Source: Variovorax boronicumulans
Lineage (GTDB): Bacteria > Pseudomonadota > Gammaproteobacteria > Burkholderiales > Burkholderiaceae_C
DNA: 64,000 nt
NCBI RefSeq assembly: GCF_029892485.1
Contig: NZ_JARXVG010000007.1
Location: 248,001-312,000 of the forward strand
Reading direction: 5' to 3'
Both the position numbers and the translations under genes were made by a program. The notes beneath the pieces were generated by a model. The model had not been told where the DNA came from and searched no databases. It saw only the letters and a list, made by a program, of their open reading frames with translations. This document shows, piece after piece, positions 17,791-25,980 of the stretch. Position 1 is the stretch's first letter. The number at the start of each line of letters is the position of its first letter.

Positions 17791-17830
17791 GCAAAAGGGC
17801 GGGCCATCCTCCTGGATCGGCCCGCCCTTT
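17791..17830 (-). terminator. Rho-independent terminator between the cytochrome c4 gene and resB
   Basis: A perfect 12-base inverted repeat (17794-17805 with 17819-17830, arm AAAGGGCGGGCC) encloses a 13-base loop. On the minus strand it is followed by TTTTGCTTTTT, as expected of an intrinsic terminator for the c4 gene, whose stop is 47 bases upstream. It ends only about 30 bases before the resB start, so it may also act as an attenuator for resB-ccsA. Confidence 0.8.
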
Positions 17831-17876
17831 GTTTGGGGTTGTTGTCGGCGGTCAGTTCACGCTGGAAAGCGCAGGG

Positions 17877-18554
17877 TCAGCGCAGGCCGGCGATGTAGTC
17901 GGCCACGGCCTTGATTTCGCGGTCGTTGAGCTTGGCGGCCACGCCGGTCATCGGCAGGCTGTTGGTGCGTACGTTGTCACGGAAGGCCGTGAGCTGGGCA
18001 ACGGTGTATTCGGCGTTCTGGCCACCCAGGCGCGGGTACTGGGCGGGAATGCCGGCGCCGTTCGGGCTGTGGCAGCCGGCGCAGGCCGGGATCTGGCGAT
18101 CGCCGATGCCGCCGCGGTAGATCTTTTCGCCGAGGGCGATGGTGTCCTTGTCCTTCGAGAAGCCCGTCTTGACCTTCTTCGAGCCGACGAACCATGCGAT
18201 GTTGCGCATGTCTTCGTCGGACAGCGCCGAAGCCAGCGGCTTCATGATCGCGCTCTTGCGGGCGCCGGACTTGAAGTCCTGCAGCTGCTTGAGGATGTAT
18301 TCGGGATGTTGTTGCGCCAGCTTCGGGTTGGCCGCGATGGCCGAGTTGCCGTCGGCGTTGTGGCACGAAGCGCAGCTCTGGCTGTTGGCCGGCGTTGCGT
18401 TGAACACCGTGTCGCCCTTGGCGGGATCGGGTTTGGCCGGCTTGGGAGCCGCCACCGGGGCCGCGGGGGCCGCGGCATGTTCATCGGCTGCAAAACTCGC
18501 GCTGGATGCGACGCCCATGAGGGCTGCAAGCAGAATATTGGCAAACAACTTCAT
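17877..18554 (-). CDS. Diheme cytochrome c4
   Basis: Periplasmic electron carrier with two c-type hemes, normally passing electrons from the bc1 complex to terminal oxidases. The 225-residue precursor has a signal peptide (MKLFANILLAALMGVASSASFAA), an Ala-Pro linker, and two cytochrome c domains with CASCH (C61-H65) and CAGCH (C158-H162). Candidate methionine ligands are in SAIMKPL and NSLPMTG. A strong terminator follows, and the System II heme attachment genes resB and ccsA lie directly downstream. Confidence 0.94.
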   Translation of the reverse strand: MKLFANILLAALMGVASSASFAADEHAAAPAAPVAAPKPAKPDPAKGDTVFNATPANSQSCASCHNADGNSAIAANPKLAQQHPEYILKQLQDFKSGARKSAIMKPLASALSDEDMRNIAWFVGSKKVKTGFSKDKDTIALGEKIYRGGIGDRQIPACAGCHSPNGAGIPAQYPRLGGQNAEYTVAQLTAFRDNVRTNSLPMTGVAAKLNDREIKAVADYIAGLR

Positions 18555-18593
18555 ATCGGGGGCTTAGATTTATGGCGCAAAACCCCGCGATTC

Positions 18594-18599
18594 TACAAT
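18594..18599 (+). promoter_or_regulatory. Minus-10 box of engB
   Basis: TACAAT at 18594-18599 covers the first two bases of an ATG at 18598. If it is the promoter, transcription begins near 18606 and that ATG cannot be used, leaving the ATG at 18625 as the start. No clear minus-35 element is present. Confidence 0.4.
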
Positions 18600-18624
18600 G
18601 GCGCCCCGTTCCGAAAGCCCATTG

Positions 18625-19392
18625 ATGACCTCCCCGCGCGCCAAGTCAGCCGCTTATCCTCCCCGCGCGGCCCCCGCCGCGGACCCGCAGGTCGCCGAAC
18701 GCGAGCGCGTGGCCCTCGGCTGGTTGCATACCGCCCACTTCCTCACCAGCGCCCCGCAGCTGGAACACCTGCCTCCGGTCGACCTGCCCGAGATCGCTTT
18801 CGTCGGCCGTTCGAACGCGGGCAAGTCGACCGCCATCAACACGCTCACGCAGCAGACGCGCCTGGCTTTTGCCTCGAAGACACCGGGCCGCACGCAGCAC
18901 ATCAATCTGTTCGGCATCGGCAAGCAGAAGGTCGACGACGCGGTGCTGGCCGACCTGCCCGGCTACGGCTATGCGGCCGTTCCGAAGGAAGCCAAGCTGC
19001 GCTGGCAGCGCGTGATGGGCAACTACCTCATGACGCGCGAAAGCCTGCGAGGGGTTGTCCTGATGTGCGATCCACGCCACGGCCTGACCGAGCTCGACGA
19101 AATCCTGCTCGATGTGATCCGCCCGCGCGTGCAGCAAGGCCTCAAGTTCCTGATCCTGCTGACCAAGTCGGACAAGCTCACGCGCAGCGAGGGCGCCAAG
19201 GTGCTGTCGATCACGCGACTCCAGGCCGGCGGCGGCGAGGTCAAACTGTTCTCTGCGCTGAAGAAACAGGGCGTCGGCGACGCAGCCCAACTGCTGTGGC
19301 AGTGGGTGCATCCGGAAGGCGGCGCTGCGGCGGCCGAACCGCAGGAAACGCCGGAGCCACCGGAAGAACCTGAGGCCGAACGGCTGCATTGA
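18625..19392 (+). CDS. engB: Ribosome biogenesis GTPase EngB (YihA/YsxC)
   Basis: GTPase needed for assembly of the large ribosomal subunit. From the ATG at 18625 the product has 255 residues: the P loop GRSNAGKS (61-68), the switch II motif DLPGYGYA (109-116) and TKSD as the base-recognition motif. The first 30 residues and the Pro/Glu-rich C-terminal tail after residue 225 extend beyond the core GTPase and look disordered. An in-frame ATG at 18598 overlaps a TACAAT minus-10 box and is therefore not preferred. Divergent from the cytochrome c4 gene, a conserved arrangement. Confidence 0.94.
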   Translation: MTSPRAKSAAYPPRAAPAADPQVAERERVALGWLHTAHFLTSAPQLEHLPPVDLPEIAFVGRSNAGKSTAINTLTQQTRLAFASKTPGRTQHINLFGIGKQKVDDAVLADLPGYGYAAVPKEAKLRWQRVMGNYLMTRESLRGVVLMCDPRHGLTELDEILLDVIRPRVQQGLKFLILLTKSDKLTRSEGAKVLSITRLQAGGGEVKLFSALKKQGVGDAAQLLWQWVHPEGGAAAAEPQETPEPPEEPEAERLH

Positions 19393-19456
19393 CCGTCCTG
19401 CCTGCTTCATTCACTATCAAAACAATAGCGACAGTCAACCCAAGGAGACACGAAGC

Positions 19457-20371
19457 ATGATCGAGACCTTCCAACGCAGCCTGCCCAACGGCACCACCCT
19501 GAGCTGCCGCGCCACGGGCAAGCCGGGCCGGCCGCTGATGGTGTTCCTGCACGGCTTTCCCGAGGCCGCGTTCATCTGGGACGAACTGCTCGAATACTTC
19601 GCGGACCCGGCCCACGGCGGCTACCGCTGCGTGGCGCCCAACCTGCGCGGCTTTGAGAAATCGAGTTCACCGACCGAGGTGGCCGCGTACAAGGCCCACC
19701 TGCTGATCCAGGACATCCAGCAGCTGGTTGCCACAGAAAGCACGGACGGCACGATGTCCGCGCTCGTCGCCCACGACTGGGGCGGCGCCTTCGCCTGGGG
19801 GTACGCCAACGCGTTCCCGGAGCAGATCGGCAAGCTGGTCATCATCAATTCGCCGCACCCGGGCACCTTCACCCGCGAGCTGCGCAACAGCGCGGCGCAG
19901 CAGCAGGCCAGCGCGTACATGAACTTCCTTGCGCGTCCGGATGCCGAAGGGCTGCTCGCGGCCGACGACTTCAAGCGCATGTGGCCCTTCTTCACGCTGA
20001 TGAAGGCCGGCCCCGACGGCTTCGGCTGGCTCACCGAAGAAGTGAAACAGCAGTACCGCGAGGTCTGGAGCGCGGGCCTCACCGGTGCCTGCAACCTCTA
20101 CCGCGTGACGCCGATGAAGCCGCCGCTGCCGGGCCAGACCATCGATGGCATTCCGGTGCTGCCGCACGAGCGGCTCACGGTGAACGTGCCGACCTTCGTG
20201 TTCTGGGCGCTGGACGACGCGGCGCTGCTGCCGGGCCTGCTCGAAGGGCTCGAGGAATACGTGCCGAAGCTCGAGGTCAAGAAGGTGCCCAACGCGACCC
20301 ACTGGATCGTGCATGAGCAGCCCCAACTGGTCGCGCGCGAGATCGAGGCCTTCTTGCAGCGCAACGCGTAA
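19457..20371 (+). CDS. Alpha/beta hydrolase, epoxide hydrolase-like
   Basis: A 304-residue alpha/beta hydrolase. The nucleophile elbow is AHDWGG with an aspartate (D107), and the oxyanion motif is HGFPE (32-36); a histidine in NATHWIVHEQP near the end completes the triad. An Asp nucleophile with HDWGG is the pattern of epoxide hydrolases and haloalkane or haloacetate dehalogenases, not of esterases, but the substrate cannot be named. AAGGAGA lies ten bases before the ATG. Its stop codon ends at 20371 and the stop of the convergent acyltransferase gene begins at the very next base. Confidence 0.88.
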   Translation: MIETFQRSLPNGTTLSCRATGKPGRPLMVFLHGFPEAAFIWDELLEYFADPAHGGYRCVAPNLRGFEKSSSPTEVAAYKAHLLIQDIQQLVATESTDGTMSALVAHDWGGAFAWGYANAFPEQIGKLVIINSPHPGTFTRELRNSAAQQQASAYMNFLARPDAEGLLAADDFKRMWPFFTLMKAGPDGFGWLTEEVKQQYREVWSAGLTGACNLYRVTPMKPPLPGQTIDGIPVLPHERLTVNVPTFVFWALDDAALLPGLLEGLEEYVPKLEVKKVPNATHWIVHEQPQLVAREIEAFLQRNA

Positions 20372-21256
20372 TCAGTAGATATTCGGCTCGCCTTCGGGGC
20401 GGGTCTTGAACCGGCGGTGCACCCAGTAGTACTGGGACGGCATCGCGTCGATGTAGCCCTGCAGCCGCTCATTCATCAGCGCGGTATCGGCTTCGACGTC
20501 GTCGGTCGGGAAGTTCTGCCACGCAGCCTTCACCTCGATCTCGTAGCCGCCGGGCGTGAGCTTCGCCACCACCGGCACCACCTTGGCCTTGCCCAGCCGC
20601 GCGAAGCGCGACAGCGAAGGCACGGTCGCGGCCTGCACGCCGTAGAACGGCACGAAGATCGTCTGGTCGCGGCCGAAGTCCATGTCGGGCAGCAGGTACA
20701 GCAGGCCACCCTTGCGCAGGCCCGAGAGCACCGGCTTGATGCCGTCCACCCGGTTGAGCGCCGCCACGTCGCCAAAGCGGGTGCGGCCTTCGCGGATCCA
20801 GGCGTCCACCATCGGGTCGCGCTGGGTCGTGTAGATCGTGGCCGAGGGGCGTGCCGTGTGCATGGTCAGCGCGGTGGCCGCGGCATCGAGGCCGTAGAAG
20901 TGCGGCGCGAACAGGATCATCGGCGCGTCGCCCTCGGCGATCTCCGCGATTTCGGACGCCGAGCCCACGATCTTCAGACGGCTCGCCACCACCTTCTCCG
21001 GCGCGTGCCAGAGCCAGCTGCGGTCCAGCCACGACTGCGCGACGAAGACGAAGGTCTCGCGCGCGATGGCGCGGCGCTCGGCCGCCGATTTCCCGGGGAA
21101 GCAAAGGGCCAGGTTCCTGTCGACCACGCGCCGCCGCGGCAGGGCCACGGTGTGCAGCAAGTGGCCGAGGATCCTGCTGAAGCCGCGCACCAGCGGCAGG
21201 GGCAGCGGCGCCAGCACCCGCATGAAGCCGATGCCCAGGCGTGAGCTGAGGCTCAT
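20372..21256 (-). CDS. LpxL/HtrB-family lysophospholipid/lipid A acyltransferase (second copy)
   Basis: Membrane-bound acyltransferase of the lipid A late acylation family, expected to add a secondary acyl chain to lipid A or to act on a related lipid. The 294-residue protein has the catalytic HX4D motif in APHFYGLD (H119, D124), an N-terminal amphipathic or membrane segment, and the LPDMDFG motif. It starts in an ATGA overlap with the first copy, so the two are co-expressed, as in many betaproteobacteria. Which copy is LpxL and which LpxM, and the chain length used, cannot be told from sequence. Confidence 0.9.
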   Translation of the reverse strand: MSLSSRLGIGFMRVLAPLPLPLVRGFSRILGHLLHTVALPRRRVVDRNLALCFPGKSAAERRAIARETFVFVAQSWLDRSWLWHAPEKVVASRLKIVGSASEIAEIAEGDAPMILFAPHFYGLDAAATALTMHTARPSATIYTTQRDPMVDAWIREGRTRFGDVAALNRVDGIKPVLSGLRKGGLLYLLPDMDFGRDQTIFVPFYGVQAATVPSLSRFARLGKAKVVPVVAKLTPGGYEIEVKAAWQNFPTDDVEADTALMNERLQGYIDAMPSQYYWVHRRFKTRPEGEPNIY

Positions 21257-22149
21257 GGCGTCTGCTCCCCGGTGGCGGCTGCAACGGCCCGGTCGGCACG
21301 CGGCTCCTTGAAGCGCGCGTAGTCCCAGACGTACTGGCCGGGCAGGCTGCGGATCAGGCGGCCGATGCCGTCGTTCATCGCCGCGGCCGCATCTTCGACG
21401 GTGGCCGTCGGATCGGTCAGCGCCGTGCCCACGATGGGCTCGAAGCGGATCACGTAGCCCGCGCCGCGCGGCAGCCGCTCGCACACGCTGAGGAAACAGG
21501 CCGCGCCGGTCTGCTGCGCGAGTCGAGGGAGCAAGGTCATGGTGTAGGCGGGCCGGCCGAGGAACGGCACCCAGACGCCCTGGCCCTGCGGCGGCACCTG
21601 GTCGGGCAGGATGCCGGTGTAGCCGCCGCTGCGCAGCGTGCGGATCAGGCCGCGCACGCCGGTGTTGTTGGTCGGCAGCGTCTGCAGGCCGGGGCGGTCG
21701 CGCGAGCCTGCCGCGATCAGGTCGGCCATCCACTTCTTGCGCGCCGGGCGAAACAGCGCGGTGATCGGCCCGAAGGCCTCGAAGAAACGCTCGCCGATCG
21801 CCTGGCCGCACATCTCCCAGCTGCCCAGGTGGGGCGCGACCAGGATCACGCCCTTCTTGGCCCGCATGGCGGCCTCGAAGGCCTCGACGCCTTCCCAGCG
21901 CACCACGCGCGGCAGCACGCTCTCGCCCTGCGGGCGCAGCCACAGCCAGGGCAGCTCGGAAGCCATGTGGCCGGCTGCGGCGATGGCGGGACGGTATTGG
22001 GCGGGTGCGAAACCCGCGCTTTCGGCGTTGGCCTTGAAGCGGCGCCGGTAGTCCGGCGCGCAGAACCAGACCAGCCAGCCCAGCATGGCGCCCAGGCGAT
22101 GCATCAAAGGCATCGGCACGCGGGCAAGCAGGCGAAACAGGGTGATCAT
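21253..22149 (-). CDS. LpxL/HtrB-family lipid A acyltransferase (first copy)
   Basis: 298-residue acyltransferase of the same family as the next gene, with the HX4E catalytic motif in APHLGSWE (H107, E112) and LPDQVPPQGQGVWVPFLG as the second conserved block. An N-terminal hydrophobic segment anchors it to the inner membrane. The start is taken as the ATG at 22149, which aligns MITLFRLLAR with the family N terminus, although no Shine-Dalgarno site is seen; an ATG at 22188 is an alternative. Divergent from metK, with a 217-base region between the starts that is mostly the metK leader. Confidence 0.9.
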   Translation of the reverse strand: MITLFRLLARVPMPLMHRLGAMLGWLVWFCAPDYRRRFKANAESAGFAPAQYRPAIAAAGHMASELPWLWLRPQGESVLPRVVRWEGVEAFEAAMRAKKGVILVAPHLGSWEMCGQAIGERFFEAFGPITALFRPARKKWMADLIAAGSRDRPGLQTLPTNNTGVRGLIRTLRSGGYTGILPDQVPPQGQGVWVPFLGRPAYTMTLLPRLAQQTGAACFLSVCERLPRGAGYVIRFEPIVGTALTDPTATVEDAAAAMNDGIGRLIRSLPGQYVWDYARFKEPRADRAVAAATGEQTP

Positions 22150-22206
22150 TGAAACGGGAGGGGAGTCAAAAACAGGACGCGCGCGCATGGTAATGAGCGG
22201 CTCGAA

Positions 22207-22212
22207 TAGAAT
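22207..22212 (+). promoter_or_regulatory. Possible minus-10 box for metK
   Basis: TAGAAT at 22207-22212 would start transcription near 22219, exactly where the first hairpin of the metK leader begins. No convincing minus-35 hexamer is seen. This would give a leader of about 148 bases. Confidence 0.35.
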
Positions 22213-22217
22213 GCAAA

Positions 22218-22356
22218 TTGTCGCCGAGTTACGGAACAACTTGCAGGGCGACAAACACAAGCGCAAAGCGATTGTGCCCCGCCGATTCCTCGGCATCTGC
22301 TAAAGCGTTCGCCAGGGCTCCGCAGAGTTGGCAACGCGCCAATCCACTTCAAGGAG
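22218..22356 (+). promoter_or_regulatory. Structured leader RNA of metK, riboswitch-like
   Basis: Four hairpins follow one another. H1: TTGTCGCC (22218-22225) with GGCGACAA (22247-22254), enclosing AGTT/AACT. H2: CACAA (22256-22260) with TTGTG (22272-22276), enclosing CGC-AAA-GCG. H3: GCCGA-TTCC-TCGGC (22281-22294). H4: GCGTT plus GCC (22305-22313, one bulged C) with GGCAACGC (22330-22337), enclosing CTC-CGCA-GAG. The ribosome site AAGGAG (22351-22356) comes 13 bases after H4. I do not recognise it as SAM-II, SAM-III or the SAH element. A regulatory role is inferred from the structure and from metK as the downstream gene. Confidence 0.5.
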
Positions 22357-22366
22357 CTTTGAACAA

Positions 22367-23551
22367 ATGGCGAACGACTTCCTCTTCACTTCCGAATCCG
22401 TTTCCGAAGGCCACCCCGACAAGGTCGCCGACCAGATCTCGGATGCCATCCTGGACGCGATCTTCGAGCAGGACCCGCGCAGCCGCGTGGCCGCCGAGAC
22501 GCTGACCAACACCGGCCTCGTGGTGCTCGCCGGCGAAATCACCACCAACGCGCACGTCGACTACATCCAGGTCGCGCGCGACACCATCAAGCGCATCGGC
22601 TACGACAACACCGAGTACGGCATCGACTACAAGGGCTGCGCGGTGATGGTCTGCTACGACAAGCAGTCCAACGACATCGCCCAGGGCGTGGACCATGCCT
22701 CCGACGACCACCTGAACACCGGCGCCGGCGACCAGGGCCTGATGTTCGGCTACGCCTGCGACGAAACGCCCGAGCTGATGCCCGCGCCGATCTACTACGC
22801 GCACCGCCTCGTGGAACGCCAGGCCCAGCTGCGCAAGGACGGCCGCCTGCCGTTCCTGCGCCCCGACGCCAAGAGCCAGGTCACGATGCGCTACGTGGAC
22901 GGCAAGCCCCACAGCATCGACACCGTGGTGCTCTCCACCCAGCACAGCCCCGACCAGAGCGAGACCTCGACCAAGATGAAGGCCTCGTTCAACGAAGCCA
23001 TCATCGAAGAGATCATCAAGCCCGTGCTGCCCAAGGAATGGCTCAAGGACACGCGCTACCTGATCAACCCGACCGGCCGCTTCGTCATCGGCGGCCCGCA
23101 GGGCGACTGCGGCCTCACCGGCCGCAAGATCATCGTCGACACCTACGGCGGGGCGTGCCCGCACGGCGGCGGTGCGTTCTCGGGCAAGGACCCGTCGAAG
23201 GTCGACCGCTCGGCCGCCTATGCCGCGCGCTACGTGGCCAAGAACATCGTGGCCGCCGGCATCGCGCGCCAGTGCCAGATCCAGGTGGCCTACGCGATCG
23301 GCGTGGCCGAGCCGATGAACATCACGGTCTACACCGAAGGCACGGGCCTCATCCCCGACGACAAGATCGCCGAACTGGTGCGCGAGCACTTCGACCTGCG
23401 TCCGAAGGGCATCATCCAGATGCTCGACCTGCTGCGCCCGATCTACCAGAAGACCGCCGCCTACGGCCACTTCGGCCGAGAAGAGCCCGAGTTCACCTGG
23501 GAAGCGACGACGCAAGCTGCTGCCCTGCGCGCAGCGGCCGGCCTCAAGTAA
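22367..23551 (+). CDS. metK: S-adenosylmethionine synthase
   Basis: Makes S-adenosylmethionine from methionine and ATP in the cytoplasm, supplying all methyl transfer. The 394-residue enzyme has the usual size and motifs: [21 protein letters not shown] near the N terminus, [12 protein letters not shown] (the family signature), and [19 protein letters not shown], the phosphate-binding loop. The ATG at 22367 has AAGGAG at ideal spacing; the frame is open 13 codons further upstream but without a ribosome site. Preceded by a long folded leader and divergent from the acyltransferase pair. Confidence 0.98.
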   Translation: MANDFLFTSESVSEGHPDKVADQISDAILDAIFEQDPRSRVAAETLTNTGLVVLAGEITTNAHVDYIQVARDTIKRIGYDNTEYGIDYKGCAVMVCYDKQSNDIAQGVDHASDDHLNTGAGDQGLMFGYACDETPELMPAPIYYAHRLVERQAQLRKDGRLPFLRPDAKSQVTMRYVDGKPHSIDTVVLSTQHSPDQSETSTKMKASFNEAIIEEIIKPVLPKEWLKDTRYLINPTGRFVIGGPQGDCGLTGRKIIVDTYGGACPHGGGAFSGKDPSKVDRSAAYAARYVAKNIVAAGIARQCQIQVAYAIGVAEPMNITVYTEGTGLIPDDKIAELVREHFDLRPKGIIQMLDLLRPIYQKTAAYGHFGREEPEFTWEATTQAAALRAAAGLK

Positions 23552-23561
23552 GAACGAAGGA

Positions 23562-23605
23562 ACGGTGGGCCTTCAGAAGCGGTACGCACCGCTCAGACCC
23601 ACCGT
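23562..23605. terminator. Nested hairpin at the metK/TonB receptor convergence
   Basis: ACGGTGGG (23562-23569) pairs with CCCACCGT (23598-23605), and inside it AGCGGT (23578-23583) pairs with ACCGCT (23588-23593) around ACGC. It starts 11 bases after the metK stop and overlaps the 3' end of the convergent receptor gene. There is no T run on either side, so termination would be weak or Rho-assisted. Confidence 0.35.
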
Positions 23606-25705
23606 CCAGTTACGGCCCGGCGCAGGCTCGGGATAGCGCGCATTGCCCTCGTTGACGATGACCGAGCCCACGTAGCGCCGGTCGAACAGGTTGTCGACAC
23701 GCGCGAAGGCGTTGAACTCCCAGCGCTCCCATTTCTTCAGATAGCCCGCATACAGCGCCGCGACGGCATAGCCCGGCGCGCTCGCGGTGTTGACGTCGTT
23801 CGCCTGGATGCGCCCGAGCGCGCGCATCTCGACGCCGGCGCGCCAGCCCTCGGGCGGCACCCAGCCCAGCGACGCGAACAGCGACTGCCGTGCGATGCCC
23901 GGAATGCGGTTGCCGCCGGCCACCGTGTTGGCCGCCGCGCAAGGCGACGGCGAGCAGAAGGCATCGCGGTATGTCGCATCGAGCCACGTGTAGGCCAGTT
24001 GCGTGCGCCAGTGGTTCGACGTCTCGTGCTGCCAGCCCAGTTCGAAGCCGTTGCGCCGCGTGCGGCCCGCGTTCTGGAAGGTGGCGCGGCCGCCGACGTT
24101 GGTGTCGGTCACGATCTCGTCGCGCGTGCGGGTCTGGAACAGCGCCGCCGTCAGCAGCCCGCCGGCGAGCCGCGCCTTCGCGCCCAGTTCGATGCTGTCG
24201 TTCACCGATGGCCGCAGCGCGAAGTTGAGGCCGCTCGCACCGCCCGAACGGTACGAGAGTTCGTTGAGCGTCGGCGTCTCGAACCCGCGGCCGATGGAGC
24301 CATAGAGCGCGAGATCCGGCGTCGCCTGGTAGCGCAGCGATGCAACTGGCAGCGTCTTGCTGTAGCGCGCGGTGCCGCTGTCGTCGCGATTCGCGCCCAC
24401 GATGTAGCCGTCGTGGGAACTGAAGTGCACGCTGCTGCGGCGCACGCCGGCCTCCAGCGTCCAGCGGTCGGTGAAGCGCCAGGTGGCCTGCGCGTAGGGG
24501 TCGAGGTTCCAGACTTCGTTGCGCTCGCTGCGGCGCAGCCGTCCCTGCACGCCCAGCACCAGGGTCGCCACGCGGCCGAGGTAGTTCTCGTAGCCGCGGC
24601 GGCGTTCGCGCAGGCTGTCGTAGCCCAGGCCCGCCACCACGTCGAGCGGCCGGTCGGCCAGCTGCAGCGCGGCGGTCCAGCGCAGGTCGACGCCGCCGTA
24701 CTGCCGCGAGAGATCGATCACGCCACCCGCATGCAGCGGGTTCTGCTGGGCCGAGGGCGGGATCGACTGGTACTGCGTGGTCTTGCGTTCGCCGCCGTAG
24801 ACCATGAGCCGCAAGCCCTGCGTCGCGTCGATGCGCCGCTCGTAGAGCAGGCCCAGCTGCGTCTGCTCGACCGTCTTGCGCGTGTCGTACTGCGTCGCGA
24901 GCGGTGCGTTGCGTGGCGCGAGTGCGTATTGATCGGCGGTCAGGCCCAACGGGTCCTGCGCATCGACGCGCACGCTGTTGAACACGAGCGTGAGCTTGTC
25001 CCCGTTGTCCAGCGCAATGCCCAGCTTGCCGTTGGCGATGTCGCGCCGCGCGGCGCTGTGCTCGCGCCAGCCGTCGGTGTGGAACCGGCTCGCGCCGAGC
25101 AGATAGTCGACCGCGCCCTGCGATCCGCTCAACTGCAGCGACTGCCGCCAGGTGCCGAAGCTGCCGCCGGCCGCGGAATAGGAAAGACGCGGCGCGCCCT
25201 CCCCCGACGCGGTGAAGGCCTGCAGCACCCCACCCGATGAATTGCCGTAGAGCGCCGAGAATGGCCCGCGCAGCACCTCGACACGGTCGAGGGAGCCGAT
25301 GTCGATGTTCGACGTCTGCCCTTGCCCATCGGGCAGCGTGGCCGGAATGCCATCGACATAGAGCCGCACGCCGCGCACGCCGAAGGTCGAGCGCGCGCCG
25401 AAGCCGCGGATCGACAGCTGCAGGTCCTGCGCGTAGTTCAGCCGGTTCTGCACCTGCAGCCCGGGCACCGCACCGAGGCTTTCGGAGAGGTTCACCTGCA
25501 GGCGGCTGTCGCGCATCTCCTCGCCTTCGACCCGGTCGACCGAGCCGGGCACGTTGAAGGGCGCGACCTGGCCGCGCGGCGTGGAGACCGTGATTGCCGG
25601 CAGTTGGCCCGTTGCCGCTTCGGCCGTTGGCGCCGGCTGGGCGTGCGCTGCAAATGGAACGCCCAACAGCAACAGTCGGACAACGCGGGCGGGTGCAGTA
25701 TTCAT
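23573..25705 (-). CDS. TonB-dependent outer membrane receptor
   Basis: A 710-residue gated porin for uptake of a metal chelate or other scarce nutrient, energised by TonB. The start at 25705 gives a signal peptide (MNTAPARVVRLLLLGVPFAAHAQ). A TonB-box-like ITVSTP follows near residue 40, then the plug domain (NLSESLGAVPGLQVQNR, LYVDGIPATLPDGQG, VEVLRGPFSALYGNSSGG) and a 22-strand type barrel ending with the C-terminal GAYRF. It lies downstream of the PepSY unit, separated by 71 bases that contain an 18-base palindrome. Substrate unknown; iron or copper chelates are possible from the context. Confidence 0.9.
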   Translation of the reverse strand: MNTAPARVVRLLLLGVPFAAHAQPAPTAEAATGQLPAITVSTPRGQVAPFNVPGSVDRVEGEEMRDSRLQVNLSESLGAVPGLQVQNRLNYAQDLQLSIRGFGARSTFGVRGVRLYVDGIPATLPDGQGQTSNIDIGSLDRVEVLRGPFSALYGNSSGGVLQAFTASGEGAPRLSYSAAGGSFGTWRQSLQLSGSQGAVDYLLGASRFHTDGWREHSAARRDIANGKLGIALDNGDKLTLVFNSVRVDAQDPLGLTADQYALAPRNAPLATQYDTRKTVEQTQLGLLYERRIDATQGLRLMVYGGERKTTQYQSIPPSAQQNPLHAGGVIDLSRQYGGVDLRWTAALQLADRPLDVVAGLGYDSLRERRRGYENYLGRVATLVLGVQGRLRRSERNEVWNLDPYAQATWRFTDRWTLEAGVRRSSVHFSSHDGYIVGANRDDSGTARYSKTLPVASLRYQATPDLALYGSIGRGFETPTLNELSYRSGGASGLNFALRPSVNDSIELGAKARLAGGLLTAALFQTRTRDEIVTDTNVGGRATFQNAGRTRRNGFELGWQHETSNHWRTQLAYTWLDATYRDAFCSPSPCAAANTVAGGNRIPGIARQSLFASLGWVPPEGWRAGVEMRALGRIQANDVNTASAPGYAVAALYAGYLKKWERWEFNAFARVDNLFDRRYVGSVIVNEGNARYPEPAPGRNWTVGLSGAYRF

Positions 25706-25717
25706 TGCATCGATTCT

Positions 25718-25735
25718 GCGTTGGCACGCCAACGC
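25718..25735. promoter_or_regulatory. 18-base palindrome upstream of the TonB receptor gene
   Basis: GCGTTGGC-AC-GCCAACGC is a perfect inverted repeat with eight-base arms, 12 bases before the receptor start codon. The length and position suit a repressor operator or a short mRNA hairpin. It does not resemble the Fur box upstream of the other receptor, so the two receptors may answer to different signals. Confidence 0.4.
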
Positions 25736-25776
25736 CCTCGCCTAGCGAGAACCCGACGAGAACGACCGGCGTGCGA

Positions 25777-25980
25777 CTAGCTTTTGGGCGACCGGCGCCA
25801 ACCGTACCAGGCGCACACCGCGACCGGAATTCCCAATGCAACCCAGGCCAGCATGTCGCCGAATCCGCCGTCGCTGAACAGCGCGGAAATGAGGCCAACC
25901 GTCGTCAGCACGCCGAGCACGATCGGCCAGCCCCACATGCGCCAGAAGGATTGGTGCGGCGTCTTGTGGTGCGTCGTCAT
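25777..25980 (-). CDS. Small two-helix membrane protein, unknown function
   Basis: A 67-residue protein, start MTTHHKTPHQSFWRMWGWP, with two predicted membrane helices (about 19-36 and 43-60) and a basic C terminus. The His-rich start is notable. I do not recognise a named family, but short proteins of this shape are often encoded beside PepSY membrane proteins in iron uptake clusters. Its ATG overlaps the stop of the PepSY gene as ATGA, so it is translated with it and probably acts in the same inner membrane step. Confidence 0.75.
   Translation of the reverse strand: MTTHHKTPHQSFWRMWGWPIVLGVLTTVGLISALFSDGGFGDMLAWVALGIPVAVCAWYGWRRSPKS

Noticed and set aside
14280-17807. A minus-strand open frame of more than 1100 codons spanning both cytochrome maturation genes
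   Set aside because: Only its last 438 codons (CcsA) look like protein. The rest is an accidental stop-free phase over the real resB frame, caused by high GC. It is not a ResB-CcsA fusion.
22218-22337. Metk leader as a known SAH or SAM-II riboswitch
   Set aside because: The conserved core words of those elements that I know are not found in the right order. I kept it as an unassigned structured leader.
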